From the NCBI GenBank assembly GCA_964440605.1, contig CAYTSW010000002.1, forward strand, positions 26,203 through 90,202: a stretch of 64,000 nucleotides of DNA. The letters are read 5' to 3'. Shown in pieces: positions 7,332-16,215 of the stretch. The position numbers and the translations under genes are program-made. How positions within the stretch are numbered: the first letter of the stretch is position 1; each line of letters starts with the position of its first letter. A model generated the notes under the pieces. That model saw only the letters and a list, made by a program, of their open reading frames with translations, was not told the DNA's origin and searched no databases. The DNA is from CAYTSW01 sp964440605. GTDB taxonomy: Bacteria; Planctomycetota; Phycisphaerae; Phycisphaerales; UBA1924.

Positions 7332-10300
7332 ATGATCCGAATGCGCGCGTGGGGAATCGGCATCGCCGCAGCCGTTGCAGTATCGACGACAGCGCCCGGG
7401 GTATTGGCGCAGGCGGTGCACGAGCTGATCGAGCCCGGCGTGGTACGGTCGTTCGCTGATGGCAACGCGCAGGCGAACGCCGAGGCCTCGGTCGCGCTGG
7501 TCGACGATGCCGTCGCGATCGGCCCCGCGCCGGCCGACTTCGGGCCGCTTCCGGAGTTCCTCGCCCTCAACAACCTGGCGTCCGTGCGCGTGCGCATCGA
7601 TCGGGGGACCAACCTCTACGGCACCGGGTTCCAAGCCGGCCCGCTGGAGCGCACGGGCCGACGCGTCGAGTACTACAACCTCGACAACTTTGGCTGGGGC
7701 GACTTCTCCAACCGCAACTACCAGACGCACCCGTGGGTGCTCGGCGTGCGCGCCGACGGCTCGGCCTTCGGTATCCTCTTCGACTCCACGTGGTACTCCT
7801 CGCTCGACACGATCGATCCGACGGGCCAGGGCATCATCTTTCAGACCTCGGGGCCGTCTCCGCGCGTGATCACCATCAATGCCGACTCGCCGCAGGCCGT
7901 GGTCGCGAAACTGGCCGAGCTGACCGGCGAGCCCTTCATGCCGCCGATGTGGTCGGTCGGGTACCACCAGAGCAAGTACTCGTACATCCCGCAGTCCAAC
8001 GCGCTGGCGATCGCTCAGGAGTTCCGCAACCGCTCGATCCCTGCGGACGTGCTCTGGCTCGACATCGACTTCCAGAACGGCTTCCGGAACTTCACCTTCA
8101 ACAACGGCCTCTTCCCCGACCCCGCCCAGCTCAACACGGACCTCGACGCCATCGACTTCCAGAACATCTGGATGGCCAACTGCGGCATCAAGGTCGACCC
8201 CGGCTACTTCGCGTACGACCAAATGCAGACGCTGGATCTCGCGGTGAAGCGCAGCAACCAGGTCACCGACTTCGAAGGCGACGTCTGGCCCGGCAACTCG
8301 GTCTGGCCCGATTTCACCATGCAGGCCACGCGAGACTGGTGGTCCGCGCGCATCGCCGATTTCGCTTCCATCGGGATGGACGGCATCTGGAACGACATGA
8401 ATGAACCGGCGGTCTTCAACGTGCCGTCGAAGACCATGCCCGACGACAACTGGCACCGCGCCGACGTCGAACTCGGCGGACCCGACATCCACCTCCGCTA
8501 TCACAACATCTACGGCATGCAGATGGCCCGCGCCACGCGACAGGGCCTGCTCGCCGCCAACCCCTCCAAGCGACCCTTCGTGCTGACCCGCGCGAGCTAC
8601 ATGGGCGGGCAACGCTACGCGGCGACGTGGACCGGCGACAACGTCGCCAACTGGTACCACGTCGACGTGTCTATCCAGAATATCCTCAACATTGGACTGT
8701 CCGGCCAACCCAACGCCGGGCCGGATATCGGCGGGTTCAACGGGGACGGGGGCGGCGACCAGTACGCGCGATGGATGGGCTTGGGCGCGCTCATGCCCTT
8801 CGCACGCGGGCACTACGGCTTCGCGGCCATCGACCGTGAGCCATGGTCGTACGGCTCTGACACCGAAGACACCAGCCGCCTCGCCCTCAACCGCCGCTAC
8901 CGCCTGCTCAACCACCTGTACACGCAGTTCTACTTTGCGCACACCACCGGGCTGCCCGTGACCCGCCCGCTCTTCTTCGCCGAGCCGAGCAATCCGGCGC
9001 TGCGCGAATGGGACGAGGGCTTCCTGATCGGCGAGGGCCTGCTCGTGGTCGGCGCGACGAAGCCCGGCGCGGTGCCCCAGCTCCCGCCCATGCGCACCCC
9101 CGTCTACCGCTTCGATTTCCCCGTCAACGATTCGCCCGGCGCCGGCCGCGACTCGACTGACCCCGACCTGCCCGACCTCTACGTGCTCGGCGGCCACATC
9201 ATCCCCGCGAACGAACTTGTTCAGTCCTCGCGCCCGCTCTCGGACGCGCGCGATGAGCCCATCGAACTGATCGTCGCACTCGACGAGAGCGGGGCCGCCG
9301 AGGGTCATCTGTACGAGGACGCCGGAGATGGCTTCGACTTCCAGACCGGCGGTTTCACGCTCTACCGCTTCTCCGCCTCGACCACGGCCAACCAGACGTT
9401 GATCGATGTCGAGCACGTCGGCGGCGACGACACGCCGCAGGCGCGCACATGGAATATCCGTGTGCTCACCGGAAACGGCGCCTCTGTCGACGCGACCGCG
9501 TTCGGCGCCACTCCTGACCTGTCGATCTCCGCCATCACTCCGACGCCGGAGAACCAGCCCGACCCGGCGATCCTGGACGGGCGTCTCATCGGAGAGCACT
9601 TCGGCCCGCAGAACCTGCTGAACGTGAACAACAACCTGCGGTACGAGGAGATCTCCCAACTCCGCGCGCTCTACGCCGTTGCGGACGCCGACGCGCTGCG
9701 CATCGGCATCGAAGGCGAGCTCGCGATCGACGGCACGGCCATCGCTGTCTTCGTCGATGCGGCGCCGGGCGGCCAGAACGTCCTCGACACCTCGCCCCTC
9801 GGCTCGCCACCCGCCGGCCTACAGCAACTGACGGGAACCACGCTCGAGGACGCCTTCGCGCCCGACCGCATGCTCTTCGCCAACGCTTTCGACGGGTCGA
9901 TCTTCTGCGACTGGGTCTCGCTCAACACGAGCGCACCGGCTTCGAAGATCTACCTGGGCCGACAGTTCGTCGGCTCCGACGACGCGACGCTCTCCGGCGG
10001 GAACAACCCGTTCAACATCCGCGTCGCGCTCGGTGCCGCGGGCCACCGCACGGGCTCGGGCTTCGAGATCGAAATCCCCTGGTCCGCGTTGCCCGACGAT
10101 GGCCTGGGCGATACCAACGAAATCAAGCTCTTCGCGACCGTTGTCAAGCCCTGGGGTGCGATAACCAACCAATCACTGCCGGACACCACCAACAGTTGGC
10201 CCAACGTCACACCGGACTTCACCCAGGTCTCGGGAACGCAGGTCGCGACGATCGTGCGTGCAACAAACATCGACGCGAACGGCGACGGCGTCGCGAGCCC

Positions 10301-10430
10301 CGAAGATCTCTACGCGCAGCAGGCATCGCCCGCCGATGTGAACGGCGACGGCAGCACGAGCAGCGCCGACGCCCGCACGCTACGCAAACGCCTGCGCGCG
10401 GCAGAGATAGCCGACGTTTTACAGCGCTGA
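7332..10430 (+). CDS. Secreted GH31 family alpha-glucosidase-type hydrolase with dockerin-like tail
   Basis: A 1032-residue exported protein. Signal peptide at 1-27 (cleavage near VLA-QA). The GH31 catalytic barrel follows, with the nucleophile motif WNDMNEP (Asp355) and the acid/base Asp436 in TWTGDN. Downstream are beta-rich domains, then a region around 740-980 that resembles a DOMON/CBM9-like carbohydrate-binding fold. The end has two calcium-loop sequences, DANGDGVASPEDL and DVNGDGSTSSADA, like the dockerin type I tails common on planctomycete secreted proteins. GH31 enzymes act on alpha-glucosides or alpha-xylosides; specificity cannot be read here. The start was set at the ATG after GGGAG, which gives a clean signal peptide; the frame opens 12 codons earlier. 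Confidence 0.92.
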   Translation: MIRMRAWGIGIAAAVAVSTTAPGVLAQAVHELIEPGVVRSFADGNAQANAEASVALVDDAVAIGPAPADFGPLPEFLALNNLASVRVRIDRGTNLYGTGFQAGPLERTGRRVEYYNLDNFGWGDFSNRNYQTHPWVLGVRADGSAFGILFDSTWYSSLDTIDPTGQGIIFQTSGPSPRVITINADSPQAVVAKLAELTGEPFMPPMWSVGYHQSKYSYIPQSNALAIAQEFRNRSIPADVLWLDIDFQNGFRNFTFNNGLFPDPAQLNTDLDAIDFQNIWMANCGIKVDPGYFAYDQMQTLDLAVKRSNQVTDFEGDVWPGNSVWPDFTMQATRDWWSARIADFASIGMDGIWNDMNEPAVFNVPSKTMPDDNWHRADVELGGPDIHLRYHNIYGMQMARATRQGLLAANPSKRPFVLTRASYMGGQRYAATWTGDNVANWYHVDVSIQNILNIGLSGQPNAGPDIGGFNGDGGGDQYARWMGLGALMPFARGHYGFAAIDREPWSYGSDTEDTSRLALNRRYRLLNHLYTQFYFAHTTGLPVTRPLFFAEPSNPALREWDEGFLIGEGLLVVGATKPGAVPQLPPMRTPVYRFDFPVNDSPGAGRDSTDPDLPDLYVLGGHIIPANELVQSSRPLSDARDEPIELIVALDESGAAEGHLYEDAGDGFDFQTGGFTLYRFSASTTANQTLIDVEHVGGDDTPQARTWNIRVLTGNGASVDATAFGATPDLSISAITPTPENQPDPAILDGRLIGEHFGPQNLLNVNNNLRYEEISQLRALYAVADADALRIGIEGELAIDGTAIAVFVDAAPGGQNVLDTSPLGSPPAGLQQLTGTTLEDAFAPDRMLFANAFDGSIFCDWVSLNTSAPASKIYLGRQFVGSDDATLSGGNNPFNIRVALGAAGHRTGSGFEIEIPWSALPDDGLGDTNEIKLFATVVKPWGAITNQSLPDTTNSWPNVTPDFTQVSGTQVATIVRATNIDANGDGVASPEDLYAQQASPADVNGDGSTSSADARTLRKRLRAAEIADVLQR

Positions 10431-10623
10431 CAGACGGAAGCGATGAAGGCCTTTTCACGGCTATCTGCGTGAAATTCCAGCTGTCCCGGTGTGATCCGAG
10501 GTACTTGCGTATTAGCGCTGGCCACACGTCGTTCATCCTCTACACTGCACGGACCACATCGCTCTTCACCGTCAATCGGCGCCAACGCGTGCTATGTGCT
10601 TGCGCGGGCGCAAGGAGGTTTTC

Positions 10624-11484
10624 GTGGCATTGCAGGATTCATCGCTGTTGCATTACAAGTCGCAAGAGTACGGCGAAGACCCGACAGCGGTCCGTGACAC
10701 CGACAAGTACACCGAGGAGTACGTTCGCGGCTTCGTCGAGAAATGGGACGACCTCATCGACTGGGAGCAACGGGCCCAGACCGAGGGCTCGTTCTTCATC
10801 GAGGCGCTGCGCGAGCGGGGCGTTCAGCGCGTCCTCGATGTGGCAACAGGAACCGGTTTTCACTCCTGCCGACTCATCGAGGCGGGTTTCGACGTGGTCA
10901 GCGCCGATGGCAGCCCGCACATGCTCGCCAAAGCCTTCGAAAACGGCCGCAAGCGCGGTCACGTGCTCCGCACCGTGCAGGCCGACTGGCGATGGCTTAA
11001 CCGGGATGTCTTCGGCCGCTTCGACGCTGTCATCTGCCTCGGCAACTCCTTCACCCACATGTTCTCCGAGCACGACCGGCGCAAGGCGCTCGCCGAGTTC
11101 TACTCAGCGCTCGTGCACGACGGGGTCCTCGTGCTGGACCAGCGCAACTACGACGGCATCCTCGACCACGGTTTCAGCTCCAAGCACAAGTACTACTACT
11201 GCGGCGACCAGGTCTCCGCACAGCCCGAGCATGTCGACGACGGGCTCTGCCGCTTCCGCTATAACTTCCCCGATGGCTCCGAGTACCACCTGAACATGTT
11301 CCCGCTGCGCAAGAACTATACGCGGACGTTGATGCGCGAGGTGGGCTTCCAGCGCATCAACACGTTCGCGGACTTCAAGGAAGACCACCGCGTCAGCGAT
11401 CCCGACTTCTTCGTCCACGTCGCCGAGAAGCAGTACGAGACCGAGATTCGCGAAGCCGTCGAAGAGGGAGAGACCCACTCGTGA
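10624..11484 (+). CDS. Glycine/sarcosine N-methyltransferase
   Basis: The 286-residue SAM-dependent enzyme converts glycine to sarcosine and dimethylglycine, the first two steps of glycine betaine synthesis in halophiles. It shows the class I motif VLDVATGTGFHS with a following acidic residue (SADGS), and long GSMT-type blocks such as DQRNYDGILDHGF and KHKYYYCGD. The start is a GTG at 10624 behind a strong AAGGAGG (5-nt spacing); the ATG 30 nt upstream has no such site. The stop overlaps the GTG of the next gene by 4 nt (GTGA), so the pair is translationally coupled. The 193 bp upstream should hold the promoter of this osmolyte operon. Confidence 0.95.
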   Translation: MALQDSSLLHYKSQEYGEDPTAVRDTDKYTEEYVRGFVEKWDDLIDWEQRAQTEGSFFIEALRERGVQRVLDVATGTGFHSCRLIEAGFDVVSADGSPHMLAKAFENGRKRGHVLRTVQADWRWLNRDVFGRFDAVICLGNSFTHMFSEHDRRKALAEFYSALVHDGVLVLDQRNYDGILDHGFSSKHKYYYCGDQVSAQPEHVDDGLCRFRYNFPDGSEYHLNMFPLRKNYTRTLMREVGFQRINTFADFKEDHRVSDPDFFVHVAEKQYETEIREAVEEGETHS

Positions 11485-12314
11485 GCGAATACGACCAGGC
11501 GACGCAAACCGCGCGTGACTACTACAACAGCGCCGACGCCGACACTTTCTACGCCGAAGTGTGGGGCGGGGAGGACATCCACGTCGGCCTGTACAAGTCC
11601 TCCGACGAGCCCATACGCGACGCCAGCAGGCGCACGGTCGACCATCTGGCCGACCGTGTCGCCCCGCTCGACGCCGAGAAGACGGTGCTCGACATCGGCG
11701 CGGGTTACGGCGGCGCGGCGCGCCGACTCGCCGAACGCTTCAACTGCCGCGTCATCTGCCTCAACCTCTCCGAAGCCGAGAACGAGCGCAACCGCCAACT
11801 CAACAAGCAAGCCGGCGTCGACGACCGCATCGAGGTGATCGACGGCAGCTTCGAGGACATCCCCCTTGACGATCATGCCGCCGACGTCGTCTGGTGTCAG
11901 GACGCGATCCTGCACTCGGGCGACCGCGCGCGGGTGCTCGAAGAAGTCGACCGCGTGCTCAAGCCCGGCGGGCGCTTCGTCTTCACCGACCCCATGCGGA
12001 CCGACGACTGTCCCGAAGGCGTCCTCGACCCCATCCTCGCCCGCATCCACCTTCCCGACCTCGGCTCGCCGGGGTTCTACCAAGCCAAAGCAGAGGAGCT
12101 CGGCTGGCGCGACCTCGGGTTCGAACCCATGCACGAGCAGCTTGTCAACCACTACGCGCGTGTGCTCGAAACCACCGAGCGTGAGGGCGAGCAACTCAAG
12201 GGCCGGGTCTCCGACGAATACATCGAACGGATGAAGAACGGCTTGCGTCACTGGGTCGAGGGCGGCAAGGCCGGTCACCTCGCGTGGGGCGTCTTCCTGT
12301 TCCAGAAACCATGA
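11481..12314 (+). CDS. Sarcosine/dimethylglycine N-methyltransferase
   Basis: This 277-residue SAM-dependent methyltransferase completes betaine synthesis (sarcosine or dimethylglycine to glycine betaine). Motif I is VLDIGAGYGGAARRLAE, and the block DAILHSGDRARVLEEVDRVLKPGG is typical of the SDMT group. It starts with GTG at 11481 inside the stop region of GSMT and itself overlaps the following transporter gene by 4 nt (ATGA). The order GSMT-SDMT matches the separate-gene arrangement of halophilic methanogens, Halorhodospira and Aphanothece, not the fused form found in some actinobacteria. Confidence 0.95.
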   Translation: MSEYDQATQTARDYYNSADADTFYAEVWGGEDIHVGLYKSSDEPIRDASRRTVDHLADRVAPLDAEKTVLDIGAGYGGAARRLAERFNCRVICLNLSEAENERNRQLNKQAGVDDRIEVIDGSFEDIPLDDHAADVVWCQDAILHSGDRARVLEEVDRVLKPGGRFVFTDPMRTDDCPEGVLDPILARIHLPDLGSPGFYQAKAEELGWRDLGFEPMHEQLVNHYARVLETTEREGEQLKGRVSDEYIERMKNGLRHWVEGGKAGHLAWGVFLFQKP

Positions 12315-14221
12315 CGGCGGGGGGCGACAACGGCGCGAACCGTCGGAGCGATCCGCCCGGGTCCAACCACTCAGCCGGCGGGCAGCAGTCGTCCCGGCCA
12401 TCCGAGCCGGACGACACCGCGCCGGACCTCCCGAGCGTCAGCTTCGGGCCCCACTTCGAGATGCACCCGATCGTCTTTCCCGCCGGCGCGGTCATCGTGC
12501 TGGCGTTGGTCGGGCTGACCTTCATCTTCCCGGGCGATCGCGTCCAGGATGTCTTCGAAGCGTTGCGGAACTGGATCGGCAGCAACTTCGGCTGGCTGTA
12601 CGTCGCTTCGCTTACGGGGATGCTCGTCTTCGCGTTGTGGCTCGCCTTCGGCCGCTTCGGACGCGTCAAGCTCGGCGCCGACGACGAGCGACCCGAGTTC
12701 AATCGCCTGACCTGGTTCGCGATGCTCTTCAGCGCCGGCATGGGGATCGGGCTGCTCTTCTGGTCCGTCGCCGAGCCGATCTATCACTACAACACGCCGC
12801 CGCCGGGCATCGCCGAAGGCATCGACGAGTCGCGGGTCGCGATGGCGGTGACGATCTTCCACTGGGGCCTGCACCCGTGGGCGCTGTACGCCGTCGTCGC
12901 CCTCGCGCTAGGCTATTTCGGCTTCCGCCGCGGCATGCCGCTGGGTTTTCGATCGCTCCTGCACCCGATCCTCGGCGATCGCGTCTGGGGCTTTACGGGC
13001 GACGCGATCGACACGCTCGCGATCATCGCCACGCTCACGGGCGTCGCGACTTCACTCGGGATCGGCGCGCAGCAGGTCAACGCGGGCTTCGCCTTCCTGT
13101 TCGGCATGCCCATCAGCACGCCGATGCAGGTCGTCATCATCGCCTGCATCACCGCGGTCGCGACCGTCTCCGTCGTGCTCGGCCTCGGCACCGGCATCCG
13201 CCGACTGTCCGAAGCCAACATGATCCTCGCCGGGCTACTGATGGTCCTCGTGATCCTCGGCTCCGGCGTCGTCGCTTTCCTCGGCTCGACCGTCGAGAAC
13301 ATCGGCGGCTACCTCCAGCTCCTGCCCTTCAACGCGCTGCGCACCGGGGCCGTCGCGGGCGAGGGTGTCGGCTGGCTCAACTCCTGGACCGTTTTCTACT
13401 GGGCGTGGTGGATCTCGTGGTCGCCCTTCGTCGGGATGTTCATCGCCCGCGTCTCCCGGGGCCGGACCATCCGAGAGTTCATCCTCGGCGTGCTCGTCGT
13501 TCCCACGGTCGTTGGGATCATCTGGCTCACCGCGTTCGGCGCAACCACCCTGCGGCAGCACGTCCAGCACGTCGGGGCGCAGGCCGATCCGGAGTACGTC
13601 GCCGCCGAGGAGCTTCCCATCTACACCGTCGCCATGACCGATGACGAGGGCGAGCCGATCATCGACGCTTCCGACGGCTCGTACGTCACCGCCGAGGTCC
13701 CGCTCACCGCCGTCGAGTACCTCGGAGGCGACGTGACGATCACAAACCAGAGCGGCTCCGACGAGATCGAGAAGCTGCCCACTGTTCTGTTCGCCCTGCT
13801 CCAGGGCGTCATGCCCTACCAATGGCTCGTGTTCGTGGCCGCCGGCATCGCAACGCTCTGCGTGGTGCTCTTCTTCGTCACGTCATCCGACTCAGCGTCG
13901 ATGGTCATCGACATCATGGCCTCCGGGGGCAATCCCGATCCCCCCGTCGGCACCCGCCTGTTCTGGGCCGTGACAGAGGGGCTGGTCGCAGCAACGCTCC
14001 TGCTCGCCGGCGGTCTCGAAGCGTTGCAGGCGGCATCTATCACCGCGGCGCTCCCGTTCACCGTCATCCTGCTGCTCGCCGTGATAGCGCTCACACGCGA
14101 CCTCTACAAACGCGAGTCCCACGCGATGGTGCAGAAACCGGCAACGCCGCGCGATGCTCATCGGGATTCCCAAACCAAGCGTTCCGACCGGGAGCGCGCG
14201 ACAAGCGATGCCTCGCGTTAG
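12311..14221 (+). CDS. BCCT-family betaine transporter in the betaine-synthesis operon
   Basis: A 636-residue BCCT carrier with MLFSAGMGIGLLFWSVAEP, IFHWGLHPWALYAVVALALG and the FYWAWWISWSPFVGMF box. It carries an extra loop of ~80 residues (about 415-495) before TM11, absent from the paralogue at 5554-7284 and containing YLGGDVTITNQSGSDE. The ATG at 12311 overlaps the SDMT stop; an in-frame start 27 nt upstream lies inside SDMT and is less likely. Operon membership suggests uptake of betaine or recapture of leaked, self-made betaine. The tail is Lys/Arg-rich. Confidence 0.94.
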   Translation: MTAGGDNGANRRSDPPGSNHSAGGQQSSRPSEPDDTAPDLPSVSFGPHFEMHPIVFPAGAVIVLALVGLTFIFPGDRVQDVFEALRNWIGSNFGWLYVASLTGMLVFALWLAFGRFGRVKLGADDERPEFNRLTWFAMLFSAGMGIGLLFWSVAEPIYHYNTPPPGIAEGIDESRVAMAVTIFHWGLHPWALYAVVALALGYFGFRRGMPLGFRSLLHPILGDRVWGFTGDAIDTLAIIATLTGVATSLGIGAQQVNAGFAFLFGMPISTPMQVVIIACITAVATVSVVLGLGTGIRRLSEANMILAGLLMVLVILGSGVVAFLGSTVENIGGYLQLLPFNALRTGAVAGEGVGWLNSWTVFYWAWWISWSPFVGMFIARVSRGRTIREFILGVLVVPTVVGIIWLTAFGATTLRQHVQHVGAQADPEYVAAEELPIYTVAMTDDEGEPIIDASDGSYVTAEVPLTAVEYLGGDVTITNQSGSDEIEKLPTVLFALLQGVMPYQWLVFVAAGIATLCVVLFFVTSSDSASMVIDIMASGGNPDPPVGTRLFWAVTEGLVAATLLLAGGLEALQAASITAALPFTVILLLAVIALTRDLYKRESHAMVQKPATPRDAHRDSQTKRSDRERATSDASR

Positions 14222-14541
14222 CCGCTCTCGTAACTCGGCTTCGACCGCTCGTTCTCCGAGCGGTATCGCCCACGACGCTCGCCATGGGTTCCCGACTCAT
14301 GGCTGTGCCCGCCGAGAAACGCCTCGGTAAACGACCGATGGGCACGCGGGATGATGAGCGAGAGCGTCAATCCGATCACCGCGAGCACGCTGGCGATAAA
14401 CACAACGTCCAGAATCAACGCCGGACCGTTCACGCGTCGCACAAAGAGCAAGTAGCCCGACAGAGTCGACGTGCCGACCGAGACGATGAGCAGAACGGAG
14501 CGAATCGTGAGCCCCCTGAAGACTTGCCGGGCACCCCGCAC
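14218..14541 (-). CDS. Small two-helix membrane protein of unknown function
   Basis: A 107-residue protein with two hydrophobic stretches (about 13-32 and 42-65) and a polar, His/Arg/Ser-rich tail. No family is recognised. It ends 4 nt into the stop of the convergent BCCT gene and begins (GTG at 14541) 116 bp after the histidine kinase stop, on the same strand, so it could be the third gene of the two-component operon. No clear ribosome site is seen, which lowers confidence. Confidence 0.55.
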   Translation of the reverse strand: MRGARQVFRGLTIRSVLLIVSVGTSTLSGYLLFVRRVNGPALILDVVFIASVLAVIGLTLSLIIPRAHRSFTEAFLGGHSHESGTHGERRGRYRSENERSKPSYESG

Positions 14542-14613
14542 GCAAACGGAGACACCCGCGGTGCCGATGATGGAGAGCGTGGGAGCCGCAGTCGACGCGG
14601 GCGTGATCGTCGG

Positions 14614-14629
14614 GTGAAACAGGTTTCAC
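14614..14629. promoter_or_regulatory. Perfect palindrome GTGAAAC-AG-GTTTCAC
   Basis: A 7-bp perfect inverted repeat separated by two bases lies in the 116-bp gap between the histidine kinase stop and the small membrane protein gene, about 73 bp upstream of the latter. It has the size and symmetry of a dimeric repressor or response-regulator operator, but no second copy was noticed upstream of the regulator gene. Confidence 0.3.
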
Positions 14630-14657
14630 TTCCGCGAGGCCACGCGTCGTCGGAGGG

Positions 14658-16214
14658 TCAGCCCGCGCGTGCGGGGAGAATCGGGAGATACACGCGAAAC
14701 AACGCGCCGGCGCCTTCGTTGTTGGCCGCGTGGATCTGCCCGCCGTGCAACTCCGCGATGCCCTGAGCGATCGCCAGGCCCAAGCCGTGCCCGCGCCCGC
14801 GCCGTTCCTCGCCGGTCGCCTGCGCGAAGCGATCGAAGACGCGACCGATAATCTCTTCGGGAATCCCCGGCCCGGCATCAATCACGGATACCTCCGCCGC
14901 GGTGATCTGGCTTGCCTCGGCCGTGCGCTCATCACGCCCGAGCAGAGCCGCATCGACCTCGGCGACGCGCGCGCGAACGACGACCGACTCGCCCGCGGGC
15001 GAGAATCGGATCGCGTTCCGCAGCAGGTTGCCGATGAGCACGCGCAGCAGTTCCGGATCGCCGAGGGTCGCTGCGTCGATGTATCGCTCATCGTCGATCA
15101 GCGACACGTCAATGCGTACCTCATATTGGCTGGCGAAGCTCGCACACTCCTCCACCGCCTCCATCACCATCTCGTTCACAAGACAGGGCGTGCCGCTGTC
15201 GAGGTGGTCGGGCTGTTCGACGCGCGCCAGCAGCAGGAAGCTGTCGACCATCCTCCCGAGGCGGGTCATCTCCTCCCGGAGGCTGCGAGCGAACTGCCGC
15301 ACCTCGTCCGGGGACGCCCGGCCGCCGATCAGTTCGCTTTGCGTCAGGAGCACCGCGATGGGCGTCTTGAGTTCGTGCGAGACGTTGGCCATGAAGCGGT
15401 ACTGCGACTGAAAGGCCGCCGACAAACGCCGCTTCGCCTTGCTCAACTCTTCCTGGATCGCCTCGACCTCTTCCGGCGCGTCCTGCGCATACTCGTCCTC
15501 TTCGCTCAGCGTCTCGGCGGTCCACGTGCGTGCCCGCTCGGACAGCACTTTGAAGGGCCGCGTAGCCGCGCCGGCGATGAGGTACGACGCCACGACCGTC
15601 GACAGAAGACTCAGGGGGAGCACGACCAGCACCGTGCGGCCAAGCACTCCCTGCACGCGCCGCAGATACGCGTCGTCCGCCGCGACCGCAAGCACCAGCG
15701 ACCCTTCGCCGCCGATTTTTCGGCTCAGCACCCGCGCCCGTCTCGATCGATCGTCGGGCTCGGCGAACCACCTCGGGCTGACGTCGCGAAACACACCGAT
15801 GTCGGACGCCAGCGCATCACGCACCCCCGCATCCTCCGCCGAAATCTCACCGACTTCGCTCGCCCCCAGCAACCCACCCTCCGGATCGAAGAGCGCGATG
15901 ACGATGCGTTCAGCACCCCGCGCGTCGCGTTCGCTCGAAGCCAGGCCCGCGAAGTCGGCCGACGCCGGATCGCCGCCCACCCGTTGGATCGACTGCTCGA
16001 CCGCCTGAGAGATCGAGACCAGCCGCTGATCGACCATCTGCCGCACATCGCTGCGGACATACAGAACGATCACCAACGCGAGCACGCACTCGATCAGCAG
16101 CGTCACCAGCGCGATCCACACGGTCAGGCGCACACGCAGCGAAGCGCGGCGCAGCGGCCAGAACCCTCCCCCCCCTCCCGCGGCATCTCCCGGATGCGGC
16201 GGCGGAGCAGTCAC
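14658..16214 (-). CDS. Sensor histidine kinase
   Basis: A 518-residue membrane kinase. Two membrane segments (about 32-54 and 190-214) flank an extracytoplasmic sensor of ~135 residues, followed by a HAMP-like linker and the catalytic core: H-box SHELKTP with phospho-acceptor His280, N-box NLLRNAIRF (396-404), G1 DAGPGIP (446-452) and G2 GRGHGLGLAI. It starts with GTG at 16214, one base after the stop of the response regulator gene, so the two form a cognate operon. The signal is unknown. A related small membrane protein gene follows. Confidence 0.93.
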   Translation of the reverse strand: MTAPPPHPGDAAGGGGGFWPLRRASLRVRLTVWIALVTLLIECVLALVIVLYVRSDVRQMVDQRLVSISQAVEQSIQRVGGDPASADFAGLASSERDARGAERIVIALFDPEGGLLGASEVGEISAEDAGVRDALASDIGVFRDVSPRWFAEPDDRSRRARVLSRKIGGEGSLVLAVAADDAYLRRVQGVLGRTVLVVLPLSLLSTVVASYLIAGAATRPFKVLSERARTWTAETLSEEDEYAQDAPEEVEAIQEELSKAKRRLSAAFQSQYRFMANVSHELKTPIAVLLTQSELIGGRASPDEVRQFARSLREEMTRLGRMVDSFLLLARVEQPDHLDSGTPCLVNEMVMEAVEECASFASQYEVRIDVSLIDDERYIDAATLGDPELLRVLIGNLLRNAIRFSPAGESVVVRARVAEVDAALLGRDERTAEASQITAAEVSVIDAGPGIPEEIIGRVFDRFAQATGEERRGRGHGLGLAIAQGIAELHGGQIHAANNEGAGALFRVYLPILPARAG

Positions 16215-16215
16215 A

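Noticed and set aside
7302..9659. Long minus-strand open frame (785 codons)
   Set aside because: It is antisense to the GH31 gene, whose catalytic motifs are intact on the plus strand.
10431..10623. Possible riboswitch ahead of the betaine operon
   Set aside because: No SAM, glycine or other known aptamer core could be recognised; it is treated as a plain promoter region.
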